A DNA stretch of 64,000 nt from Alistipes sp. dk3624 (GTDB taxonomy: Bacteria > Bacteroidota > Bacteroidia > Bacteroidales > Rikenellaceae), in the NCBI RefSeq assembly GCF_009557455.1, contig NZ_CP045651.1:2418001-2482000 (forward strand), read 5' to 3'. The notes beneath the pieces were generated by a model, which did no database searches, was not told the DNA's origin, and was given only the letters and a program-made list of their open reading frames with translations. This document shows positions 36,407 to 43,817 of the stretch, piece by piece (position 1 is the stretch's first letter; every line of letters begins with the position of its first letter). A program made the position numbers and the translations under genes.

Positions 36407-36757
36407 TTACGCTTCGGATTCGTAGCGGGTCGCCGGAGCGTCGGCCCAGAGTTGTTCGAGTTTGTAAAAATCGCGCAACTCGGTCTGAAAAATGTGCACC
36501 AGCACGTCCCCGTAATCCATTACGACCCATACGCTGTTGGTGATTCCTTCGACGCGCCATACTTTTTCGCCCAAATCGGCCAGCGTTTTCTCTTCGATTC
36601 CCCGGGCGATGGCCTCGACCTGCGTAGTCGAGTCGGCGTTGCAGATAACGAAAGCGGGACATACAGCCCCGTCGAAACCGCTCAGATCCAGCGATATGAT
36701 GTTTTTTCCTTTTTTGTCCTGTATAGCCTCTGCGATTGTATCGATCAGTTTACTCAT
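36407..36757 (-). CDS. rsfS: Ribosomal silencing factor RsfS
   Basis: 116-residue DUF143 protein that binds uL14 on the 50S subunit and blocks subunit joining when nutrients are scarce. Conserved segments: IAEAIQDKKGKNIISLDLSGFDG at the N-terminus, FVICNADSTTQVEAIARGIEEK, and WVVMDYGDVLVHIFQTELRDFYKLEQLWADA at the C-terminus. First gene of the rsfS-ftsH-cdsA-psd unit, 58 bases before ftsH. A near-consensus -7 motif (TATCTTTA, minus strand) lies about 25 bases upstream of the start. Confidence 0.95.
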   Translation of the reverse strand: MSKLIDTIAEAIQDKKGKNIISLDLSGFDGAVCPAFVICNADSTTQVEAIARGIEEKTLADLGEKVWRVEGITNSVWVVMDYGDVLVHIFQTELRDFYKLEQLWADAPATRYESEA

Positions 36758-36842
36758 AGGTTTTTACTTCATTTTAAGGAGGTAAAGATACGAAAAAGTT
36801 ATAAATTCAAAATTTTTTGCCCGTAGTTATACGGATAACTTC

Positions 36843-36866
36843 GGAGGGGCGTTCAGGCGCCCTTCC
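36843..36866 (-). terminator. Weak hairpin downstream of oxyR
   Basis: GGAGGGGCG and CGCCCTTCC arms around a six-base loop, with one mismatch and no clear T run on the minus strand; possible terminator for oxyR. Confidence 0.3.
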
Positions 36867-36902
36867 GGAAAACTGCAAATATCCTGCAAAAGATAAAACG
36901 GA

Positions 36903-37796
36903 TCAGTTCCGCGCGACGTTCATGACCGATTCTTTCAGCGCGTCGATCAGCGACCGTTTGACGTAGGTGCGGCGAACCGCAATCGTGATTTTGCGCGATG
37001 CGGCCCCTTTGGCCAGCGTTTTGACCTGTGGACGGTGTTTTTCGTCGATGTAGTCGGCGACCATTTCCGGAATGATCGTTATCAGGTTCGGGGTGTTGTC
37101 CACGATCCGCATCAGGGTTTCGAGCGATCCGCTTTCGAAAGAGTACTGCCGGGCGATGTTTTTCTGGGCTTGGCACAGTTCGATCACCTGGTCGCGCAGG
37201 CAGTTCCCTTCCGACAGTAGCAGCAAATGGCGCACGTCGATATCTTCGATACGGATGTTGCTGCGCTGGCAGAGCGGGTGGTCGGTCGACACGTAGGCGA
37301 AGAAACGGTCGTTGAAAAGTTCTTCTTCGCGGATGCCTTCGGGCGAAGTGCCCCCGGCCATGATTGCGGCGTCGAGCATGTCGCGGTCGAGCGCGCGGAT
37401 GATGTCGCCGGTCATCATTTCCCGGATCTGCAGTTCGACCTTCGGGCATTTGCGGACGAAATCCGGAATGAAACGGTGCAGTAGATAAGGAGCGATCGTC
37501 GGAATGACCCCGAGCCGCAGCGTTCCCGAAATTTCGTTTTGCAGGTCGGATACGACTTCCCGCACCATGGCGAAAGCCTGTACCGCCTCTTTTGCCTGGC
37601 GGATGACCGCCAGGCCCGCGTCCGTCGGCAATACCGGTTTTTTGCTGCGGTCGAGCACGATGACGCCCAGTTCTTCCTCGAGGTTTTTCACCTGCATACT
37701 CAGCGAAGGCTGCGTCACGAAACATTTTTCGGCCGCCAGCGAGAAACTGCCGTAGTTGGCTACGGCCAGCAGGTATTCCAGTTGGATGATGGTCAT
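36903..37796 (-). CDS. oxyR: LysR-family hydrogen peroxide sensor OxyR
   Basis: 297-residue LysR-type regulator. Winged HTH at the N-terminus (YGSFSLAAEKCFVTQPSLSMQVKNLEEELG), then a periplasmic-binding-protein-like regulatory domain. The redox loop EGNCLRDQVIELC holds two cysteines at residues 199 and 208 counted from ATG 37796, the same spacing as the disulfide-forming pair of E. coli OxyR, so peroxide sensing is well supported. A start at 37823 is rejected because a near-consensus -7 motif lies at 37821-37828 and homology starts at MTIIQLEYL. Targets such as catalase, dps or ahpC are not in the window. Confidence 0.93.
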   Translation of the reverse strand: MTIIQLEYLLAVANYGSFSLAAEKCFVTQPSLSMQVKNLEEELGVIVLDRSKKPVLPTDAGLAVIRQAKEAVQAFAMVREVVSDLQNEISGTLRLGVIPTIAPYLLHRFIPDFVRKCPKVELQIREMMTGDIIRALDRDMLDAAIMAGGTSPEGIREEELFNDRFFAYVSTDHPLCQRSNIRIEDIDVRHLLLLSEGNCLRDQVIELCQAQKNIARQYSFESGSLETLMRIVDNTPNLITIIPEMVADYIDEKHRPQVKTLAKGAASRKITIAVRRTYVKRSLIDALKESVMNVARN

Positions 37797-37892
37797 ATCA
37801 GCAGTGTTGATGTCGGACTGCAAATATTATAAAAAAAAATGATAACTTCCAACTTTCCGGATTTTTTTAACGGCGGTCGGCCGGTTTGATTA

Positions 37893-38882
37893 TTAGATCG
37901 TTCTGGCGTACGATTTTCCCTGCCAACTGTCCCGTTCCTCGAGGCGGCGTTCCAGTTCGGCCCACAGTTGTTCATTACGGATCAGTCCCCAGGCCGGGCC
38001 TGCATGGAAGCGCGGCGGCGCCTCGCCGGCGAAACGTTCGACGACCAGGTCGGGACGCAGCCGTTCGAGGATGCCGATGAAAAAGTCGATATACTCCTCT
38101 TTGCCGAAAAAGCGGAAATCCTCCGGGTGCCGTGCGTACTGCTCGGCCATCGGCGTCTCTTTGAATAACTGCAACTGGTGGAATTTGACGGTGTCGAGCG
38201 GCAGCGCGTTGATCCGTTCGGTCTGTTCGGTCATCATCCCCCGGGTTTCGCCGGGCAGTCCGAGGATGAAATGCGCTCCGGTATGGATGCCGCGCGCCGC
38301 CGTCGCCTCCACGGCCCGCTGCGCGCAGGCGAAGTCGTGTCCGCGGTTGATGGCCTGCAGCGTGCGGTCGTAGCACGACTCGATGCCGTATTCGATCACG
38401 ACGTAGTGGGATTCGGCGAGCCGGGCGAAGTAGTCGAGTTTGCGTTCGTCGATGCAGTCCGGGCGCGTGCCGACGATGATCCCGGCTACCTGCGGCACTT
38501 CGAACGCCTGCGAAAAAACGGTTTCGAGCCTCTCCAGAGACGCATACGTATTCGAAAAGGACTGGAAGTAGGCCAGGTATTTTTCCGCGGTGCGGTAGCG
38601 GCGGCGGTGGAATTCGATTCCCTCTTCCAACTGCTGCCGGACGTTTTTCTGCGGCGTGCAATAGGACGGAGAGAAAGCCGAGTTGTTGCAGAACGTGCAT
38701 CCGCCGGTCGAGACCGTGCCGTCGCGGTTCGGGCAGGAGAATCCGGCGTTGACCGACAATTTTTGCACGCGGGTGCCGAACAGTCGCCGGAAGTATCCGG
38801 AATAGCTGTTGTAACGTCTCGCATCCCCCCAGGGATAGGTGCTGCCGGTACCGGAGGCCGGTTTTGTTTCAGGGCGTTTCAT
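37893..38882 (-). CDS. TIGR01212-family radical SAM protein
   Basis: 329-residue radical SAM enzyme. The N-terminal block VQKLSVNAGFSCPNRDGT is followed by GGCTFCNN, whose cysteines (C in SCPN, then CTFC) supply the 4Fe-4S cluster of the YhcC/TIGR01212 family. Further conserved parts are VGTRPDCI and HFILGLPGET. The function of YhcC-type proteins is not established. Start ATG 38882 gives a normal N-terminus (SGTGSTYPWGDARRYNSYSGYFRRLFG); the open frame continues far upstream without homology. It is 119 bases downstream of the next gene. Confidence 0.9.
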   Translation of the reverse strand: MKRPETKPASGTGSTYPWGDARRYNSYSGYFRRLFGTRVQKLSVNAGFSCPNRDGTVSTGGCTFCNNSAFSPSYCTPQKNVRQQLEEGIEFHRRRYRTAEKYLAYFQSFSNTYASLERLETVFSQAFEVPQVAGIIVGTRPDCIDERKLDYFARLAESHYVVIEYGIESCYDRTLQAINRGHDFACAQRAVEATAARGIHTGAHFILGLPGETRGMMTEQTERINALPLDTVKFHQLQLFKETPMAEQYARHPEDFRFFGKEEYIDFFIGILERLRPDLVVERFAGEAPPRFHAGPAWGLIRNEQLWAELERRLEERDSWQGKSYARTI

Positions 38883-39001
38883 GGATTCTAAGAGTTTGCT
38901 GCGGGGCGGCCGAAAACGGTCGGTAGCACTCCGCGAAGCGCGGCGGACGCGAATTCCCCATTGTCGAACGGCGGTCCGCGACCGGTTTACCCTTCGGCCG
39001 T

Positions 39002-39709
39002 TCAGTGGTTGCGCAGCGCTTCGATAAAGCCGGGAAACTGCGTCCAGAGGTGTTCGGTCTGTAGCCACAGTTCGCGGGCGAGAGTCTGGCGCAGCGGCTT
39101 TTCGCTCTCGATGTCGGCCAAGTATTCCGGAGTCACTTCGTGGACGTTCGACGTGAACTCGGCGTAAAATACCGGAAAACTTTTTTTGAAGTGAATCAAT
39201 TCGCCGGCGGGGAGGCTGCCCGTCTGCCGGAATTCGCTCCAGAGCTTCAGGATCTCTTTTTCCGGATATTTGTCGCTGATGTCGTTGACGATTTCGTCGA
39301 AAAGTTCGTAGTCTTCGAGCGCCAGGTAGCAAAATGCCAGCGGCTTGGTAGTTTCGAGGTGGTCTTCCGGGTCCATGTCGAGCAGCATCTCCATCATTCC
39401 CGCCGCCATTTCGAAGTCGCCGACCAGGAAATGGTCGATCGCCGACCGTTTCAGCAGTTCCAGCACGGATTGGTTCTCCTCTTCTTCCCAGTCCAGCTGC
39501 ACTTCGTCTTCGTCGGGGATCAGATCCATCAGCTTCTTGACGCCTTCGTACCGCAGGTTGCAGGCCTGTTCCACGTCGCCCTGCCGTTCACAGGTTCTGG
39601 ACCTGGCCAGAATGGCCGCGAAATCGTAAGCGGCGTCCGTTCCGTGAATCGGATATGAGATGACGTAAGTGTTTTCGGCCGTCGGGACAAACTGGGGTGT
39701 ATTAGCCAT
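39002..39709 (-). CDS. Conserved TPR-like hypothetical protein
   Basis: 235-residue cytoplasmic protein without signal peptide or membrane helix. It looks all-helical, with TPR-like pairs (SAIDHFLVGDFEMAAGMMEMLLDMDPEDHLETTKPLAFCYLALEDYELFDEI), strongly acidic in the middle (DEDEVQLDWEEEE). I do not recognise a named family. A strong -7 element TACCTTTG lies 44 bases upstream. The neighbouring radical SAM gene is on the same strand, so shared transcription is possible. Confidence 0.8.
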   Translation of the reverse strand: MANTPQFVPTAENTYVISYPIHGTDAAYDFAAILARSRTCERQGDVEQACNLRYEGVKKLMDLIPDEDEVQLDWEEEENQSVLELLKRSAIDHFLVGDFEMAAGMMEMLLDMDPEDHLETTKPLAFCYLALEDYELFDEIVNDISDKYPEKEILKLWSEFRQTGSLPAGELIHFKKSFPVFYAEFTSNVHEVTPEYLADIESEKPLRQTLARELWLQTEHLWTQFPGFIEALRNH

Positions 39710-39752
39710 TTAGATAAAGATTAAACGAAAGGGTCTGCACTGTAAACCGCTG

Positions 39753-39760
39753 CAAAGGTA
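39753..39760 (-). promoter_or_regulatory. -7 promoter element TACCTTTG
   Basis: Minus-strand TAnnTTTG match serving the TPR-like gene, 43 bases before its start. Confidence 0.65.
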
Positions 39761-39961
39761 CGATTTTTTGGAAAACGGCAACAAAGTCCCGAACATTATT
39801 TGACGGAAAACGGCATTTGCCGCCGCCGTTTTTTGCCGTTTGATGCGTCCGTCCGATTTAATGCATGTTAATATGTTGATAATTAATATACTGTCATCGA
39901 AAAGTCCGGCGCTTTGCAATATGGATAAGGGATCGGTTGTTCATCGTACCGGAAAAAATCT

Positions 39962-39969
39962 TATTTTTG
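39962..39969 (+). promoter_or_regulatory. -7 promoter element TATTTTTG (AraC-serB)
   Basis: Plus-strand TAnnTTTG match 49 bases before the AraC-family start; the palindrome at 39980-40000 begins at about the predicted transcription start. Confidence 0.6.
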
Positions 39970-39979
39970 CATACGCATA

Positions 39980-40000
39980 GCGGTCTGCCGTACAGACCGC
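39980..40000 (+). promoter_or_regulatory. Palindrome in the AraC-family gene leader
   Basis: GCGGTCTG, five bases, CAGACCGC: perfect 8-base arms directly downstream of the promoter. Either an operator (possibly for autoregulation) or a 5' RNA stem-loop. Confidence 0.5.
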
Positions 40001-40018
40001 CGACCGAACCGCCGCGCC

Positions 40019-40945
40019 ATGAGTCTTACCGACATCAACAACGAATCCAGGTACCTGATCTCGACCGAAGAGGACGAGCTCTGGGGGCTCGTCGTGACCA
40101 GCGTGGGTAGCCAGACGATCTCCGCGAAAGAGAATTACCCTCCGTCGAGCCATCCGCAGGGCTATTTTTTCAATGTGGACGAAGGCCGGGTGCTGAGCGA
40201 ATACCAATTGTTGTATATCACCGACGGCCAAGGTATTTTTACGTACGGCGATTCGCGCGAGTCGCAGCTGATTACCGAAGGAAAGGTGTTTTTTCTTTTC
40301 CCCGGCGTATGGCATACATACCGGCCTTTCGCCAATACCGGTTGGAAAGAGTACTGGATCGGGTTCAAAGGGGAGGTGATCGACCGGATCGTCGGCGAAG
40401 GCTTCTTCGTGAACCAGGCCCCGGTGTTCAATATCGGACTTAACGAGCGTATCGTCGACCTGTATATCAAGGCTTTCGATATCGCGAACGAGGAACGTTC
40501 CGGGTTTCAGCAAGCGTTGGGCGGGATCGTGATGCACATGCTCGGGTTGATGTATTACCGTCACCGCACCCGCGATTTCGTCGACGAGAACATGATCAAC
40601 AAAATGAACAAGGCGAAGGTGATCATGCGCGAGGGCGTTTACGAAAACCTGTCGGCCAAGGAAGTGGCCGACAGGTTGCATATCGGCTATTCGGGTTTCC
40701 GCAAAGCGTTCAAGGAGTTTACCGGAACCTCGCCGGCCCAATATATGCAGGAGTTGAAACTGAACGAGGCGAAGCTGCTGCTCACCACGACCACGCGTCC
40801 GGTGAAGGAAATCTCGTACAGTCTGAAGTACGAGAATCCGGAATATTTTTCGATGTTCTTCAAACGGCGGACTTCGATGACGCCCGTCGAGTACCGCAAC
40901 ATCGGGAGCCCGGCGAAGGACGAGGAGGAGCGCATGCCGGAATAA
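40019..40945 (+). CDS. AraC-family transcriptional regulator
   Basis: 308-residue regulator. The N-terminal half is a cupin-like ligand domain (HPQGYFFNVDEGRVLSEYQLLYITDGQGIFTYGD ... FFLFPGVWHTYRP), and the C-terminal ~100 residues hold two HTH motifs (LSAKEVADRLHIGYSGFRKAFKEFTG and VKEISYSLKYENPEYFSMFFKRR). This layout is typical of Bacteroidetes regulators of sugar or host-signal responses; the ligand is unknown. serB begins 46 bases after the stop and may share the transcript. A palindrome in the leader could be its own operator. Confidence 0.9.
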   Translation: MSLTDINNESRYLISTEEDELWGLVVTSVGSQTISAKENYPPSSHPQGYFFNVDEGRVLSEYQLLYITDGQGIFTYGDSRESQLITEGKVFFLFPGVWHTYRPFANTGWKEYWIGFKGEVIDRIVGEGFFVNQAPVFNIGLNERIVDLYIKAFDIANEERSGFQQALGGIVMHMLGLMYYRHRTRDFVDENMINKMNKAKVIMREGVYENLSAKEVADRLHIGYSGFRKAFKEFTGTSPAQYMQELKLNEAKLLLTTTTRPVKEISYSLKYENPEYFSMFFKRRTSMTPVEYRNIGSPAKDEEERMPE

Positions 40946-40991
40946 TTCGAGTACTAAAGGATTAAAGGAGAGTAAGCAATTTTACGAATCT

Positions 40992-42233
40992 ATGGAAAAC
41001 AGGAACGAAAAGGTAGAAATCATACAGATTAATATTTCCGGGGAGGACAAGCCGGGGCTGACTTCTTCGCTGACCGATATTTTGGCGCGCTACGATGCGA
41101 CGATCCTGGATATCGGGCAGGCCAATATCCACCAGACCCTGTCGATGGGCATCCTGTTCAAGACCGATTCCCAGCGGGCCGGCGACATCATGAAGGACTT
41201 GCTGTTCAAGGCCTACGAATTGGGCATTCAGGTGCGTTTCAAGCCGATTACCGCCGAACAGTACGAAAACTGGGTGGGAATGCAGGGGAAAAACCGTTAC
41301 ATCATCACGGTGCTCGGCCGTAAGTTGAGCGCGCAGCAGATCGCGGCGGTCACGAACGTGGTGGCCGGGCAGGGATTGAACATCGACTCGATCCTGCGGC
41401 TCACGGGGCGTATCCCGTTGGATGTCGATGCGCGCGCTCCAAAATCGTGCATCGAACTGTCGGTGCGCGGTACGCCGCGCGACCGCGAGGGGATGCAGTC
41501 CGAATTCATGCGGCTTTCGACCGAAATGGGGATGGATATTTCGTTTCAGGCCGATAATATGTTCCGCCGGACGCGCCGGCTGATCTGTTTCGATATGGAT
41601 TCGACGTTGATCGAAACCGAAGTGATCGACGAATTGGCCGAGCGCGCCGGGGTCGGAGAGCAGGTACGCGCGATCACCGAAAGCGCGATGCGCGGCGAGA
41701 TCGATTTCACGGAGAGTTTCCGGCGCCGGGTGGCCATGCTCAAAGGGCTGGACGAGTCGGTGCTCGCCGACATTGCGGACCACCTGCCCTATACCGAGGG
41801 GCTCGACCGGTTGATGCATATCCTCAAGCGCATCGGGTTCAAAACGGCGATTCTGTCCGGCGGGTTCACCTATTTCGGCAATTATTTGCGGCAGAAATTC
41901 GGGTTCGATTACGTGTACGCCAACGAACTGGAGATCATTGACGGCAAGTTGACCGGCCGTTACCTCGGCGACATCGTCGATGGCAAGCGCAAAGCCGAAT
42001 TGCTGAAACTGATCTCGCAAGTCGAAAACGTGGACATTGAGCAGACGATCGCCGTCGGCGACGGAGCCAACGACCTGCCGATGCTCAGCGTGGCCGGGCT
42101 CGGTATCGCATTCCACGCGAAACCGAAAGTAAAAGCCACGGCCGGACAGTCGCTGTCGACGATCGGGCTGGACGGCATTCTCTATTTCCTCGGTTACAAA
42201 GATTCTTATCTGGACGACAAACGGTTTGTGTGA
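40992..42233 (+). CDS. serB: Phosphoserine phosphatase with tandem ACT domains
   Basis: 413-residue enzyme hydrolysing L-phosphoserine to serine. Residues about 1-180 form two ACT-like domains (IIQINISGEDKPGLTSSLTDILARY; YIITVLGRKLSAQQIAAVTNVVAGQG), likely amino-acid regulatory sites. The HAD phosphatase follows: motif I CFDMDSTLIETE, motif II in KTAILSGGFTYFG, motif III/IV AVGDGANDLPML. Phosphoserine is also the expected substrate of the cysteate synthase at 55828, so the two enzymes would compete for it. Confidence 0.95.
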   Translation: MENRNEKVEIIQINISGEDKPGLTSSLTDILARYDATILDIGQANIHQTLSMGILFKTDSQRAGDIMKDLLFKAYELGIQVRFKPITAEQYENWVGMQGKNRYIITVLGRKLSAQQIAAVTNVVAGQGLNIDSILRLTGRIPLDVDARAPKSCIELSVRGTPRDREGMQSEFMRLSTEMGMDISFQADNMFRRTRRLICFDMDSTLIETEVIDELAERAGVGEQVRAITESAMRGEIDFTESFRRRVAMLKGLDESVLADIADHLPYTEGLDRLMHILKRIGFKTAILSGGFTYFGNYLRQKFGFDYVYANELEIIDGKLTGRYLGDIVDGKRKAELLKLISQVENVDIEQTIAVGDGANDLPMLSVAGLGIAFHAKPKVKATAGQSLSTIGLDGILYFLGYKDSYLDDKRFV

Positions 42234-42388
42234 CGGGTTCCCGACAGGGGGAAACGTTCCGTTGTTTTCGACGGGTCGCGTGGCCGGATCGGCGACGGGA
42301 AGATGCGCTGTGCGTGGCCGGGCGGAGCCTTATCCGGCGCAAAACTTTGTAAACTTGAAAACTTTTTTTGTTTATTAGTTTTATTTCG

Positions 42389-42396
42389 TATCTTTG
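42389..42396 (+). promoter_or_regulatory. -7 promoter element TATCTTTG (TetR gene)
   Basis: Exact TAnnTTTG match with TTTG 18 bases upstream as -33 element, 24 bases before the TetR start codon. Confidence 0.7.
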
Positions 42397-42420
42397 GAAC
42401 CGGATTGTTAAGGTATTGCC

Positions 42421-43065
42421 ATGTTGCTAAAAGATAGAATCGTAGCGGAGTCGACGAATCTGTTTGTCCGTAACGGCGTGAAGTCGGTCCGGATGGACGA
42501 TATCGCGTCCCGCCTGGGCGTCTCTAAGCGGACGATTTACGAATTGTTCGGCGACCGGGAGTCGCTGATCGTCGAATGCGTGCGGCATTTTTATGCGTCG
42601 CAGGACGAAAAACACGACCGGCGTGTCGCATCGGCCCGCAACGTCATCGAGGAGTTTATCCTGCTACTGGAAGATTGGGAAAACATGATGATGACCAACA
42701 TCAATTTCATGAGCGATCTGAAACGGTTCTATCCCGCCGTCTTCGAGCGGGTCTATTCCGAGATTCGCCAGCGCGGGCAGGAGCGACTGAAAGGATCCCT
42801 GAAGAAGGGGATCGACGAAGGGTTGTTTTTCCCGGAGCTCAACCTCGACTTTACGGCCGTCGCGCTGATGGCCTCGATCAATACCATTTTCGCTTCGCCT
42901 TCGGTGTACGACGAGGTGCACGTGTCGGTGTCCGATGCCTTTAAGTACATCACGATGTGTTTTTTCAGAGGCATCTCGACCAAAGAGGGGATTCACATCA
43001 TCGACGATACGTTCCGGAAGCATTTTCCCGGCGGCCTTTTCGGGCAGAACAAAGTTCGGGCGTAA
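42421..43065 (+). CDS. TetR/AcrR-family transcriptional regulator
   Basis: 214-residue repressor-type protein. The N-terminal HTH is VRMDDIASRLGVSKRTIYELFGDRESLI; the C-terminal ligand and dimerisation domain is helical and divergent. It stands alone, convergent with the RsmI-like gene 44 bases away, and no adjacent efflux gene shows what it controls. The ligand is unknown. Confidence 0.9.
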   Translation: MLLKDRIVAESTNLFVRNGVKSVRMDDIASRLGVSKRTIYELFGDRESLIVECVRHFYASQDEKHDRRVASARNVIEEFILLLEDWENMMMTNINFMSDLKRFYPAVFERVYSEIRQRGQERLKGSLKKGIDEGLFFPELNLDFTAVALMASINTIFASPSVYDEVHVSVSDAFKYITMCFFRGISTKEGIHIIDDTFRKHFPGGLFGQNKVRA

Positions 43066-43109
43066 GACGGAGTCGACCTCGATTGTATATAATCCGGGGG
43101 GTGGCCCGC

Positions 43110-43817
43110 TCAGACGCCGAGGATGAAAATCGCGGGGCGTTTGTGAATATCGGGCGTTTTCGCCTTCCAGTCGCGGATCTGCGCGGTGCGGATAAGTTGG
43201 TCGGGTTGCAGGATATCCGCCGCGACCGTCAGCAGCGTATTCCCGTTGCATTCTTTCAGAAAATCTTCGAAAAGTTTCAGGTTGCGGTAAGGCGTTTCGA
43301 TAAAGATCTGCGACTGGCGCTCGGTTTGCGCCCGTTTTTCGAAATGCCGGATCGCCCGGCCGCGTTCGGGTTGTTTGACCGGCAGGTAGCCGTTGAAAGC
43401 GAACGACTGCCCGTTCAGCCCGGAGGCCATCAGCGCCAGCAGGATCGACGACGGGCCGACCAGCGGAACCACTTCCACGCCGCGCAGGTGCGCAAGCGCC
43501 GCCAGGTCCGCGCCCGGGTCGGCTACGCCGGGCAGGCCCGCTTCCGAGATCACGCCGGCGTCCGTTCCGGCGAGCACCGGGGTCAGCAGTTCGGCCACCG
43601 CTTCCGGCGTCGAGTGTTCGTTCAGTTCGGCGAAACGCAGCGAGTCGATCGGCCGTTGTATGCCGGCGCGGCTCAGAAAGCGGCGGGCCGAACGGGTGTT
43701 TTCGACGATGAAGTATTCCAGGCGGTCGATTACGGTTCGATTGTATTGCGGCAGCACATCCCATACCGGCGTATCGCCGATCGGGGTCGGCAGCATGTAG
43801 ATTTTCCCCTTTCCCAT
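43110..43817 (-). CDS. RsmI-like tetrapyrrole-methylase-family SAM methyltransferase
   Basis: 235-residue protein of the tetrapyrrole (corrin/porphyrin) methylase fold, closest in pattern to RsmI, the 16S rRNA C1402 2'-O-methylase. Motifs: KIYMLPTPIGDTPVWDVLP near the start, VENTRSARRFLS, VISEAGLPGVADPGADL (family PGxxDPG loop), VGPSSILLALMASGL. It lacks the C-terminal HTH extension of E. coli RsmI, and Bacteroidetes often carry this shorter paralogue, so the target is unproved. Its ATG overlaps the stop of murF/alr by one base (TAATG on the coding strand), indicating coupling. Confidence 0.85.
   Translation of the reverse strand: MGKGKIYMLPTPIGDTPVWDVLPQYNRTVIDRLEYFIVENTRSARRFLSRAGIQRPIDSLRFAELNEHSTPEAVAELLTPVLAGTDAGVISEAGLPGVADPGADLAALAHLRGVEVVPLVGPSSILLALMASGLNGQSFAFNGYLPVKQPERGRAIRHFEKRAQTERQSQIFIETPYRNLKLFEDFLKECNGNTLLTVAADILQPDQLIRTAQIRDWKAKTPDIHKRPAIFILGV

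Larger units (their letters stand above)
39710..40018. other. 309-base intergenic region upstream of the AraC regulator
   Basis: No gene visible. It holds divergent -7 elements at 39753-39760 (-) and 39962-39969 (+), an orphan hairpin with T run at 39807-39834 (AAAACGGC / GCCGTTTT followed by T residues, plus strand), and a palindrome at 39980-40000. Confidence 0.6.

Noticed and set aside
42234-42420. Possible tRNA or small RNA in the GC-rich gap after serB
   Set aside because: No cloverleaf or conserved tRNA boxes; only weak GCCGG-type repeats.
43066-43109. Terminator between the TetR and RsmI-like genes
   Set aside because: G-rich stretch without a stem or T run.
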